This document shows positions 48,323-56,556 of a stretch of DNA of 64,000 nt, piece by piece. The notes under the pieces are model-generated. The model searched no databases. It saw only the letters and a list, made by a program, of their open reading frames with translations, and had not been told where the DNA came from. Origin of the DNA: Rhodocyclales bacterium (GTDB lineage Bacteria; Pseudomonadota; Gammaproteobacteria; Burkholderiales; Rhodocyclaceae); NCBI GenBank assembly GCA_016192435.1, contig JACPUD010000126.1, positions 1-64,000 on the forward strand, given 5' to 3'. The number at the start of each line of letters is the position of its first letter. Position 1 is the stretch's first letter. The translations under genes were made by a program, and so were the position numbers.

Positions 48323-49967
48323 AGAGATACAAGGCCGCGCGGAACCCCACGCTGCCGGTGGAGCCCGCCCGCACATCGGCGAGATTCAACGTCCACACCC
48401 CGGCGCCCGACGAGCCGTTCCAGCCGCCGCCCGAGATCGGGCACATTTCGTTCGGTTTGTAGTCGTAGAAAATGTCGTTGCCGAAAGCATTGGTACCGCC
48501 GTCGCCCGTGGTCAGCATACCGCCGACGCCGGCCCAGTTCCAGGCATTGCCGCTGGTCGCTTCGCTGAATACCTGCGTTGCCGCTCCGTAGCTGATGGAG
48601 CGATCAGCGCCGGTCTCGCGCCAGACTTGGTAGCTGGTACCGAGATCGTCATACAGCGCAGCGATGCCGGTCGCGCCCCACAGGTCCGTTGCCAGCGTAT
48701 TGCTGCCGGTCACGTTCTTCATGGTCGCGCTGGTCTTGAGGATGTAGAGGTTCGTGCCGTTGCTGGTCAGGCCCGGCGTGATCTCCCATACCAGGCCGTT
48801 GAGGTCGGCCACGCCACTGGCCTGACCGTTATGCGTGGATTTCGCCAGCGTGCTGGCGCTGCCTGTCTTGCCGACGCCGAGATAAGTGCCGTTGCCGTCA
48901 TACGTCCAGGTGACGGTGGCGTCCTGTGCGTCGCTCAGGGCGTTGTTGTTATTGCCCTTGGGGAAGTTGTTGGTCGCGTGCCACCAGGCGCAGTAGGTGG
49001 TGTTGGTGCTGGCCCGCGCGTGCGCGTAGGACAGCAGCGCCAGCGCCGAAAAAATGAAGCGCGAGCTGCAGAAGAAGTTGGCGCCGCGCGTCTTGGCAGA
49101 GGCGAGCGCGCCGCTGTAGTTCAGCGCCGGCGCGCCGGTCAGTGAATTGAATTTCGCGGTGGCCAGCGTGCCGCGCTGGGCGCTGGTGAGGACGATGCCG
49201 TTGGCCAGGCTCGATGCGATGCCGCCGTTGTTGCTGCACAGGTATTTATCGACGAAGACGCCGCGCTGCACCGCGCCGCCGTCGTAGAAGGCCCGGTGCA
49301 GGGCGTAGCCGGCCGCGTTGGCCGCGGCCACGTCCGCGAAGAACGACTCCGGCTTGATCAGCACTTCGTTGAGCGCGACGCCATTGGCGCCGGTGCCCCA
49401 CTTGTAATAGAAGGCCGGAATCCACACCATGACACTGCCGTCGCTGTACTGGTAGTTGCCGTAGTTGGCCGAGGCGAGGTCGTTGTAGCCGGACATCGCG
49501 CCCATGCCGGCCGGCAGCGCGGTCGGGCAGATGCCCACGCCGAAGCCCTGCGCGCCTGGGGTGCCGATCGCGTTGATGGCTGCGGCGGCGAGGAGTGCGA
49601 TGGCGGCGGAAACGGCGGCGGCGGTTTCCGAGGCCAGCGCGGCGGCCGCCGCGGCTTCGGCGGCGACGCGGTCGGCGTCGGCCAGGGCGGCCTGGGCGGT
49701 GGCGATGCCGGCTTGCGCGGTGGCGGTGGCGGCCTCTGCACCGGCCGCGCCTGCAGCAGCTTCGGCGGCCCCTTGCGCGTCTTCCGCCCCTTGTTGCGCA
49801 AGCTCGGTGGCGAGCCGGTCAGCGGCGGCCTGTGCAGCGCTTGCCGATGCGGCGGCAGCGCTCGCGGCGGCGCTGACCACCGCGGGCCGATTGGTGGCCA
49901 CGATCGCCGGCTCGGCGACGGTGACGCGGGTGACATCCTCGGTGATATTGACGACGATCTGGGGCAT
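48321..49967 (-). CDS. Tail-fibre/receptor-binding protein, DGR target
   Basis: 548 residues with AAGGTG upstream. Residues about 30-130 are almost pure Ala with Glu/Gln/Ser, a stalk-like coiled coil. GTPGAQGFGVG links to a globular part (about 145-548) containing GSVMVWIPAFYYKW, KYLCSNNGG and WEITPG, like formylglycine-generating-enzyme/C-type-lectin folds used by DGR targets. The C-terminus NEMCPISGGGW...GFRAALYL carries the variable repeat (residues 508-544) with the family GFR motif. Observed variable residues are 515, 518, 521, 530, 531, 534, 535, 537, 538 and 539. It probably forms the adhesin tip of the phage tail. Confidence 0.9.
   Translation of the reverse strand: MPQIVVNITEDVTRVTVAEPAIVATNRPAVVSAAASAAAASASAAQAAADRLATELAQQGAEDAQGAAEAAAGAAGAEAATATAQAGIATAQAALADADRVAAEAAAAAALASETAAAVSAAIALLAAAAINAIGTPGAQGFGVGICPTALPAGMGAMSGYNDLASANYGNYQYSDGSVMVWIPAFYYKWGTGANGVALNEVLIKPESFFADVAAANAAGYALHRAFYDGGAVQRGVFVDKYLCSNNGGIASSLANGIVLTSAQRGTLATAKFNSLTGAPALNYSGALASAKTRGANFFCSSRFIFSALALLSYAHARASTNTTYCAWWHATNNFPKGNNNNALSDAQDATVTWTYDGNGTYLGVGKTGSASTLAKSTHNGQASGVADLNGLVWEITPGLTSNGTNLYILKTSATMKNVTGSNTLATDLWGATGIAALYDDLGTSYQVWRETGADRSISYGAATQVFSEATSGNAWNWAGVGGMLTTGDGGTNAFGNDIFYDYKPNEMCPISGGGWNGSSGAGVWTLNLADVRAGSTGSVGFRAALYL
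48335..48446 (-). repeat. DGR variable repeat (VR) in the tail-fibre gene
   Basis: 112 bases covering codons 508-544, 12 bases before the stop codon. Compared with the TR, 15 A-to-G and 2 A-to-C changes (coding strand) and no other differences are seen. The last 17 bases before the 3' boundary are unchanged and GC-rich, the position expected for the initiation-of-mutagenic-homing (IMH) element. Past that point VR and TR diverge at once. The variation changes 10 residues and introduces no stop. Confidence 0.95.
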
Positions 49968-49971
49968 GGCG

Positions 49972-50343
49972 CTACACCTTGCGCGTGATGGTGAAGGTGC
50001 CCTCCAGCAGCCGTATGACGACGGCGCCGAGGGTGATGGTCAGGGCATAGACGCACTTGCGCCGCGCCGGCGTGCCGGGCGCATTGGGCACGTCGAGCGC
50101 GGCCATTTGCGTGGCGGTGGCCAGCGGCGCGATGGTGCCGGCTGCACCACCCAGGGTGAGGCCGCCGTTTTCGGTGGTGAGGGTCAGCAGATCGGCCTCG
50201 TCGGCATACGCGGCCTTGACGGCCAGCTCGGCGGTGTAGCCGGTCAGATCGATGGCCGCACCAGCGTCGTCGGTCAGCTCGATCGGGTCGGGCTGCCAGG
50301 TGACGCCTTGTTCGGCGGTGATGTTCCAGGTGCCTGCGCTCAT
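49972..50343 (-). CDS. Small phage tail-associated protein
   Basis: 123 residues, 4 bases before the tail-fibre gene. A beta-rich sequence: WNITAEQGVTWQPDPIELTDDAGAAIDLTGYTAELAVK, then CVYALTITLGAVVIRLLEGTFTITRKV. The pattern of an N-terminal strand-rich domain resembles BppU-type baseplate or tail-fibre connector domains. No firm family; function inferred from location between distal tail genes. Confidence 0.6.
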   Translation of the reverse strand: MSAGTWNITAEQGVTWQPDPIELTDDAGAAIDLTGYTAELAVKAAYADEADLLTLTTENGGLTLGGAAGTIAPLATATQMAALDVPNAPGTPARRKCVYALTITLGAVVIRLLEGTFTITRKV

Positions 50344-50348
50344 TTTGA

Positions 50349-51701
50349 TTACCTCAATTCACGCGAGCTCACCGCCGACACGCCGCCCGTGTCGGTGACC
50401 ACGTATGAAGCCCCGGGCGGGATCACTATGGACCCCACGGCGCCCGCAAATCCAGACGGAATCACGCAATAGAGGAAGGTGATTACCGCCCCGCCGTTGA
50501 TCGATACATCGGACTTCACCGATGCCCCGCTGCCGTAAAACTCGCGGTGCAGGACGATCGGTTTTCCGGTGGTGTTGTAGTAGGTCGTGCCGGAATTCCG
50601 CGTCACCGCCTGCCAGGTCTGGCCGTAGCCGAGGCCGGCCATCGCCAGGGCCTGACCGCCGGCCCCCTGGATTGTGCTGGGGGCGGTAGCCCAGGTGCCC
50701 GCCGTAGCTTCCGTCACATCGACGAACCCAACCACGCGGAACGGCACATTGGCGCGCGCCGTCGTCGAGTAGATGGTGCTCGCGCTATCAGCGGCGCCAG
50801 CACCGCCCTCGGCCGTGGTCGAGATCAGCGCGGTCTCGTCAAGGTTGGTGCCGCCGGCCATATTCACCACGGCGAGTTCCACCGTGCCGGCATTGTCGAT
50901 CGCCAGCACCGCCAGCCGGGCGGCCGTCGCATTCACTGTGCCCAGGCTGGAGCCGGACGACACAACCATCGAGATCGCTGCGGAAACGGAGCGTGTATTC
51001 ACCGCGCCACTGGAGAGTGTGTCGGCGCGAAAATCCAGTGCTGTGGGGTTCAGCGTCAGCGTCAAGGCGTTGGCGGCGACCGAAGCGGTGATCGGCTGCA
51101 GCTTGCTCGTTACCGTAGGCGGCAGCGGATCGAGGATCACCAGGTCGGTGCCGTCATATTCCACGTCCGCCAGCTGGTTCGCCGCGACCACCGCGGCGAC
51201 CTTGGCGCCCGCCGAATCGAACTGCTTGAGGTTCTTCACGCCCAGCCCGCTGATGTTGAGGGTGTTGCTGCCGGTGGTGCCGGCGGCGTTGAACTTGACG
51301 CGGAAGCGCAGGTTCGAGGTGTAGGCAGTAGGGGCCGGCGACGGCGTGAGCGTGAAGGCTGGCGCCGTGCCGGCGGTGGTAAACGCGGTCGCGCTCTGGG
51401 TCTGAAGGCTGGTCGCAGAGATCTCCGTGCGCTGCCAGTTGGTCGAATCCGCCGAGGGGTCGGTGGTACCCGCGCCAGCCGTCTTGCGCCGGTACCCCTG
51501 GAAATCGGCGGGGCTCCAGGTGACTTCGCCGACCGCGTAGGTGGTGCCGCTGACCCACTCGGTGATATTCACCACGCCGAGCGCGGCGTTCATCTCGGTG
51601 ACCAGGGTGGCCAGCGCGGCGACGAAGGCGTCGGCCTTGGCGATGAAGACATCCGGCGCGTCGGAACGCGACGGGGCGGCAGGAAGTGCGGAAATGGTCA
51701 T
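50349..51701 (-). CDS. Distal tail / fibre-like protein with carbohydrate-binding-type module
   Basis: 450 residues; its start overlaps the upstream stop (ATGA). An N-terminal helical segment (DVFIAKADAFVAALATLVTEMNAAL) is followed by a CBM5/12-like WVSGTTYAVGEVTWSPADFQGYRRK module (about 48-70), common in phage tail fibres. Beta-rich sequence with Thr/Ala repeats follows. The C-terminal domain contains ATGKPIVLHREFYGSG-like and FAGAVGSIVIPPGASYVV. Probably a baseplate or side-fibre component. The exact position in the virion is unknown. Confidence 0.65.
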   Translation of the reverse strand: MTISALPAAPSRSDAPDVFIAKADAFVAALATLVTEMNAALGVVNITEWVSGTTYAVGEVTWSPADFQGYRRKTAGAGTTDPSADSTNWQRTEISATSLQTQSATAFTTAGTAPAFTLTPSPAPTAYTSNLRFRVKFNAAGTTGSNTLNISGLGVKNLKQFDSAGAKVAAVVAANQLADVEYDGTDLVILDPLPPTVTSKLQPITASVAANALTLTLNPTALDFRADTLSSGAVNTRSVSAAISMVVSSGSSLGTVNATAARLAVLAIDNAGTVELAVVNMAGGTNLDETALISTTAEGGAGAADSASTIYSTTARANVPFRVVGFVDVTEATAGTWATAPSTIQGAGGQALAMAGLGYGQTWQAVTRNSGTTYYNTTGKPIVLHREFYGSGASVKSDVSINGGAVITFLYCVIPSGFAGAVGSIVIPPGASYVVTDTGGVSAVSSRELR

Positions 51702-52606
51702 GTCAGTCCTTCGATTTCAATGGCGCACAGAGAGGCGCCGGGATAGGCAATGTCGATGTCGAAGTCCTTGTAGAACCCGTAGATCATCGTGGCGGCGTGG
51801 ATGTCGGTGCCGATATACACGGCGGGCGTGGCGCGGTAGCTGGCGAGGATGGTCTGCAGCTCGCTGGTCAGCCCAGAATCGACCCACAGCGAGAAGCTGC
51901 CGCGCTTGCTGAATGCGCGCTCAAGAATGGTGTAGTTGCCGAAATCGTCCTGCGTCTTCACGCTGTAATCGCGGATGCCGATCTTCGCTCCGTACTGCGT
52001 GCCGCCGATCTCGCGTGCCATGCCCAGAATGCACTCGCCGATAGCTGCGGTGCCGCCGGTGTCGGTCGCGGTAATGGCGATCGCCGCGCCCAGGTAGCGC
52101 GGCAGATCGCTCAGATTGAAATCCACCTTGCGCACGATCGGCTCGAAAAAATAGCTGTACCAATCCTGAATGCCGCTGTCGCTGACCAGGCTCACCGTCT
52201 CGTCATAGACCACGCCCTCGGCGGCATCGGTCATCGTCACATGGACGCTGGCGGCGGACACATTCAGCAACACCACGCTATCCACCACCGCGGCGAGCGT
52301 CACCACCACGGCGATGCTGTCGGCCGCCGAAGACTGCGTGCCGACCAGGGCATCGAACATCCGCCAGCGGTTCGTCGCGCCGAAATCCTGCCACCACACC
52401 GGGTTGGCCGGATCCGCCTCGCCGGCCGGATCGTGGCCAGTGTTGCCCGCCTGCAGACTCTTGTAGATGCGGTGCGTGGCGGCCTTGATACAATAGGCCG
52501 CGAGGCCATAGGTCGTGCCGCCGGCCCACTCGCCATAGTCGTTTTCGGCAATGCTGCTGCTGGTCAGCGTCGCATCGGTCACATTGACAGGCCGAACGAT
52601 TCTCAT
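51698..52606 (-). CDS. Distal tail protein with carbohydrate-binding-type module
   Basis: 302 residues from ATG 52606, overlapping the tape-measure stop (ATGA). It contains EWAGGTTYGLAAYCIKAATHRIYKSLQAGNTGHDP, the same module type as the next gene, then a long beta-rich region with DFNLSDLPRYLGAAIAITATD and YSVKTQDDFGNYTILERAFSKRGSFSLWVD. Its place right after the tape measure suggests a distal-tail/baseplate hub role comparable to lambda M or L. No defined family is recognised. Confidence 0.6.
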   Translation of the reverse strand: MRIVRPVNVTDATLTSSSIAENDYGEWAGGTTYGLAAYCIKAATHRIYKSLQAGNTGHDPAGEADPANPVWWQDFGATNRWRMFDALVGTQSSAADSIAVVVTLAAVVDSVVLLNVSAASVHVTMTDAAEGVVYDETVSLVSDSGIQDWYSYFFEPIVRKVDFNLSDLPRYLGAAIAITATDTGGTAAIGECILGMAREIGGTQYGAKIGIRDYSVKTQDDFGNYTILERAFSKRGSFSLWVDSGLTSELQTILASYRATPAVYIGTDIHAATMIYGFYKDFDIDIAYPGASLCAIEIEGLT

Positions 52607-55600
52607 ACCAACACCCGCTCCGCCGGCATGCCGTCGCCGTCCCACCTCTCCAGCACCTTCGCCGTCTTGCTCGAAACGCGCACCATGGCCGCATTCACCG
52701 CGCGCAGATCAGCGCGGAGCGCATCGATCGCCTGCGTCACCTGGCTCATGTCCAGCAGCGCCTTGCTGTCACGATTCGAATACACATGCGCCGGCGGCAT
52801 GTAGGCCAGCTCCGAGCCACGTTCGCCCACAATCGCCCAGCCGCCGCCATGGTCGCCGCCATCGGCATACGCCGGCATGATTCCCGTCTTCTGCGCGAAC
52901 AGATAATCCGCCCGCGTCTTGAACCGCTCCGTGCCCAAAGCCCTGGCCGCCTCGTCCGCCGATGCAGTGATACCGGCGAACGCATCGGATACCGACAGCA
53001 GCGTCGCGTACATCGTTCGCCCAGCCTCGGTCGCCAGGTTCTGCCCCTCCACTAGCGACCGGAACTGCTCCCGCGTCGCCGGCACGTCCGCAATGCCGAT
53101 CGCCCGCAACGTGCTTTCAATGCTTCCGCGCATATCGGCGGTACGCTCTCGGTCGCTGTGAAAATTCCTGTAGTAGCTATCGAAAACACTGGTCGCGCCG
53201 CCGACGCCACCCAGCGACTGGATCAGCGAATCGCGGGCCTTGAGGTTGTTGCTGCCGAAAGCGGTGGCCGCATCCTTACCCATCAGCGCGGCCATCTTGT
53301 TGGTCAGCACGAATTCCTGCGTAATGCGCGCCGCGGTTTGCGCCAGCGATTCGCCGCTGGCCTGGAACTCATTCAGGTTCGGAATGATCTTGACCGCGAT
53401 CGATTCGCCCAGGGCCGCGAAGGCTTGCTCCATCGACGAAAAATAGCCTTGAATATGCCCGTTGCTCGGCGTGCCGTCGCGACGGCTATCGACGGTCGCC
53501 GAATCGATCACCGATGGATCGACGCCAAACATCTGGGCCATCGCACGGCCCTGGGCGAAGGTGACCGCGATCTGTTGATTGATCGCGGCGATCTGTGCCG
53601 CCGAAAGGTTGGCTGAGTCCGCCCACCAGCCCTCGCCCGAGGTCGGCCCGGCCGACATCATGGACGGCGCGCCCGTGGCATCCGAGTTCTGCACGGCGAA
53701 GACGCCGGACTTGGCCAGCCCCAGCTCGAAGCCGGTCGCCGACGTGTTGTTGTGCGGATCCTCGCCGCCGCCATCGAAGAGGCCCAACATCGACCCGACA
53801 GCCAGTGCCGCGCCGAGATAGGGCAGCGCGGTACCGAGCGCGGATAACGCGGTGCCGCCGACTGCCTCGCCGATGCCGAGCGCATCAATGTAGGCGGTGG
53901 ACAGCCCCAGCGACGCGCCCGTCTCCGACAAGGCGAAGGCGGTATAGGCCGAACTCCCGCCGAGCAAGCTGTTGGCGCTGCTGCCCATCGAAAACAGATC
54001 GCCGATACCGCCGCCGCCGAAGCCACCAGCCCCCCCGAACCCGCCGCCGCCTGCGCCGGAAACACCCAGCAGCGAACCAGCCGCCCCCATCACCGGATTC
54101 ACCACCGCCTGCACCGCGATCTTGAATGCCGCCGTCTTCAGTGAATTCTTGATTGAATCGACGAAGGCCTTGCCGCCATCCTTGCCGTTCTCGAACCCGC
54201 GCATCAGCGCATCTGTCAGCGACCGATCCACCTCATCGGTAAAGCGCTTCCACTCCTTTGCCTGGTCATCGATCGCCTTCTTTGCTGCCTCCTTCTCGTC
54301 GATGCCATGCAGCGCATCGCGCAACCGCATGCGCGCCGCGATTTCCTGTTCCAGCGCCTCCAGTTCCTTCTCGTGGCCGTCCAGCCCGGCATACATCGCC
54401 CGCCGCTCTTCCAGCCGCGCGATCGTGGTGCTCTCGATCTGAGCGCGGGTCATGCCGTAGGTCTGCAGCTCGAACTCTGCCGCCGTCGCCTTGTCCTCCA
54501 ACGCTGCCAGCACCTTGCGCTGCGCCTCGGCCGCCTGCTCGGCCGCCTTCGCCTGCTCCAGCATCGTCTTGCGCAGCGCTTCGGTCTTCTGGTTCTCCTG
54601 ATCGACCGCCAGCAGGGTCTCCAGCCGCGTCGTCAGCGTCACCTTCTGCGAGTCGTTGAGCTTGAGGTAGCCGCCCTGCAGGTCCGTCATCAACTTCAGC
54701 GCGAACTTCTGCGACTCGCTCAGCCGGTCTGTCGATTCAGCCTCCGCCGCCAGCGACGACGTCCGCTCGTCAATGCCCTTCAGCAGCGACGAGAAAAGAT
54801 CTGATTTTGTCGCGGCTTTTCTACTGTGTACCCCGGATTCCAGCGTCGCCGCCGCAGCGTCGGTGTTTGCGACCGGAGGCAGCATTCCATTTCCGGAATA
54901 ATCTCCTTTCTCAAACAGCCGGCGAGCGCGGGCGGCATATAAATCGGTCGGCAGTTTATTAGCCAACTTGCGTGCATCAAGATCAGCAAAAAATGCCTGA
55001 TTCTCTGCTTTGAGCGCAGCGTAAGCCTGTTTCTTTTCATCGAGAGATCCTTTGGCGGCAATCGCTCCCAAGGCACCGACGGTCTCGATGTTTTTCCCAA
55101 TTCGTTCAAACGGGATGGACACTTCCACCAGGAGGAACTTGAGCAAGGTCAGTTCGTCCATAACGTGCGCCGTCGCCATGACAACGCTCTTGCTCCAATC
55201 AGCCAGCGTTCCGTCTTTAGAAAACCGCTCAAATGTGGGCAACAGATCTTCATTGACTGCCTTGACCAGCGGATACACGCCTTCGGTGGCCGCCTGCTTG
55301 AAGTTGACCCCAATCAACGTCAGGCGATCATTCGCCTTCTGCGCCTCCGGCGACAGCTTCTCCAGCGCCGCGCCGTAGCCGTCCGTCGCTTCCTTGATCT
55401 CAAGCAGCGCCTTGCTGCCCATCACCAGCGTCGGCAGCAGTTGCTGGCCGATGCCGCGCCCGAACAACTTGGTCGCCAGGTCCAGCCGCGCCACCGGATC
55501 CGTCATGCCGGCGAACAGGTCGGAAAGCTGCAGGAATGCCTTGTTCGTGTCCTTCGTGTCGATGCCAGCCTGGCGCAGCGCCGCACCGTGCTCCACCATG

Positions 55601-55923
55601 TGCTTCGACAACATGCGCGTTCCGGCCGCCATCGATTCGAGGGTCGCGCCGTTCATCTCGGCGGCCGTCTTCCAGTACGTCAGGTCCTTGATCGACATGG
55701 CCATGCGAACGGACATCTCGTCCATCGAATCGGCCAGATTGACCTGCTCCTTCCACAGTCCGATGGTCTGCTGCGCCATCTCGCCGATGGCGCCGATGGC
55801 GACCTGCGTCGCCGCCGCAAATACCCCGATCGTCGCCCCCAGCCCGGCCATGCTGGTCTTGACCGAATTGATCCCCTCGCCGGTCTGGTCTTCGGCAGTG
55901 ATGATGACCCGGGTATTACTCAC
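52603..55923 (-). CDS. Phage tail tape measure protein
   Basis: 1106 residues from a GTG at 55923 with GGGAG upstream, the largest phage gene, placed after the tail chaperones. N-terminal hydrophobic helix (SMAGLGATIGVFAAATQVAIGAI), then long helical repeats with LEERRAMYAGLDGHEKELEALEQEIAARMRL coiled coil, hydrophobic Gly-rich segments (about 620-690), and a C-terminal MPAYADGGDHGGGWAIVGERGSELAYMP motif common in tape measures. It sets tail length and helps DNA ejection. A segment around 54790-55150 is clearly more AT-rich than the rest, suggesting mosaic exchange. Confidence 0.9.
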   Translation of the reverse strand: MSNTRVIITAEDQTGEGINSVKTSMAGLGATIGVFAAATQVAIGAIGEMAQQTIGLWKEQVNLADSMDEMSVRMAMSIKDLTYWKTAAEMNGATLESMAAGTRMLSKHMVEHGAALRQAGIDTKDTNKAFLQLSDLFAGMTDPVARLDLATKLFGRGIGQQLLPTLVMGSKALLEIKEATDGYGAALEKLSPEAQKANDRLTLIGVNFKQAATEGVYPLVKAVNEDLLPTFERFSKDGTLADWSKSVVMATAHVMDELTLLKFLLVEVSIPFERIGKNIETVGALGAIAAKGSLDEKKQAYAALKAENQAFFADLDARKLANKLPTDLYAARARRLFEKGDYSGNGMLPPVANTDAAAATLESGVHSRKAATKSDLFSSLLKGIDERTSSLAAEAESTDRLSESQKFALKLMTDLQGGYLKLNDSQKVTLTTRLETLLAVDQENQKTEALRKTMLEQAKAAEQAAEAQRKVLAALEDKATAAEFELQTYGMTRAQIESTTIARLEERRAMYAGLDGHEKELEALEQEIAARMRLRDALHGIDEKEAAKKAIDDQAKEWKRFTDEVDRSLTDALMRGFENGKDGGKAFVDSIKNSLKTAAFKIAVQAVVNPVMGAAGSLLGVSGAGGGGFGGAGGFGGGGIGDLFSMGSSANSLLGGSSAYTAFALSETGASLGLSTAYIDALGIGEAVGGTALSALGTALPYLGAALAVGSMLGLFDGGGEDPHNNTSATGFELGLAKSGVFAVQNSDATGAPSMMSAGPTSGEGWWADSANLSAAQIAAINQQIAVTFAQGRAMAQMFGVDPSVIDSATVDSRRDGTPSNGHIQGYFSSMEQAFAALGESIAVKIIPNLNEFQASGESLAQTAARITQEFVLTNKMAALMGKDAATAFGSNNLKARDSLIQSLGGVGGATSVFDSYYRNFHSDRERTADMRGSIESTLRAIGIADVPATREQFRSLVEGQNLATEAGRTMYATLLSVSDAFAGITASADEAARALGTERFKTRADYLFAQKTGIMPAYADGGDHGGGWAIVGERGSELAYMPPAHVYSNRDSKALLDMSQVTQAIDALRADLRAVNAAMVRVSSKTAKVLERWDGDGMPAERVLV

Positions 55924-56248
55924 GCCTGCGCTCCCATCGCCGCAGCACTTCGGCCTCCATGATTCGCAGGCCCTCGAAGCGCCCTGGCCTCAGGCGCACG
56001 CCCAGCGCCTGCGCCACCACCGGCAAGGCCGAGTAATCCAGCCCGTAGGCCCCGTTCATGCCCATGCGCCACTGCGTGCCCATGCCGATGAACAGACGCA
56101 CGGTTTTTACATTGCAGGGCAGGATGTGGATCGCGGCGTCCAACTCGCATGGCGTGTCCCGTTGCAGTCCGAAGGCCGCCAGCGCGGCATCGGTATCGTC
56201 TTCCCCCGCCGCGCCGGAAAGCTCCCGCGCGACGGCCCTTAGTTTTTT
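55916..56248 (-). CDS. Frameshift extension of the tail chaperone (gpT-like, DUF1799)
   Basis: No good start codon of its own; it is read after a -1 shift at the A-AAA-AAC heptamer (56242-56248). The shifted frame continues KKLRAVARELSGAAGEDDTDAALAAFGL, then the DUF1799 pattern VRLFIGMGTQWRMGMNGAYGLDYSALPVVAQALGV and FEGLRIMEAEVLRRW. The fused protein (56547 to 55916, about 210 residues) matches lambda gpG-T, which loads tail-tube protein on the tape measure. Its stop lies 8 bases inside the tape-measure start. Confidence 0.82.
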   Translation of the reverse strand, partial: KKLRAVARELSGAAGEDDTDAALAAFGLQRDTPCELDAAIHILPCNVKTVRLFIGMGTQWRMGMNGAYGLDYSALPVVAQALGVRLRPGRFEGLRIMEAEVLRRWERRRE

Positions 56249-56547
56249 GCCTTCGACTCCAGCAGCTCGCGGCGGAAGACATTGAACAGCTCCCGCTCCG
56301 AAGTCGGGTAGTTGTCCAGCATTTCCTCCAGCGCCGCCGGGCTGTAAGCCTCCTCGTAGTCGCTCCAGCCGACCATGACTTCGGTCAGACATTCCAGCGG
56401 CGTCTTCTTGCTCAGATCAGCCGCCCAGGCCGCCATCTGCTTGCGCGTGAAATAGCGGTACTCGACCTTGATGATCTCGACGCCGCCTCCGGCAATCGAA
56501 ATTTCGACATCCGCCTTGAACGTGGCTTTGGGTTGTTTGGCCAGCAT
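56239..56547 (-). CDS. Tail assembly chaperone (gpG-like)
   Basis: 102 residues between the tail tube and the tape measure. KQPKATFKADVEISIAGGGVEIIKVEYRYFTRKQMAAWAADL is a typical tail-chaperone N-terminal beta/helix pattern. Its last codons GCA AAA AAC precede TAA and contain a perfect slippery heptamer. Most ribosomes would make this short form; a fraction would shift to the longer G-T fusion. Confidence 0.82.
   Translation of the reverse strand: MLAKQPKATFKADVEISIAGGGVEIIKVEYRYFTRKQMAAWAADLSKKTPLECLTEVMVGWSDYEEAYSPAALEEMLDNYPTSERELFNVFRRELLESKAKN
56242..56248 (-). promoter_or_regulatory. Programmed -1 frameshift site A-AAA-AAC
   Basis: The heptamer AAAAAAC is in the proper zero frame (A AAA AAC) immediately before the chaperone stop codon. 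A -1 shift enters an open frame of about 110 codons with DUF1799 features. The same kind of site controls the G/GT ratio in lambda (GGGAAAG) and other siphophages. Confidence 0.85.
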
Positions 56548-56556
56548 GGCGGCTCC

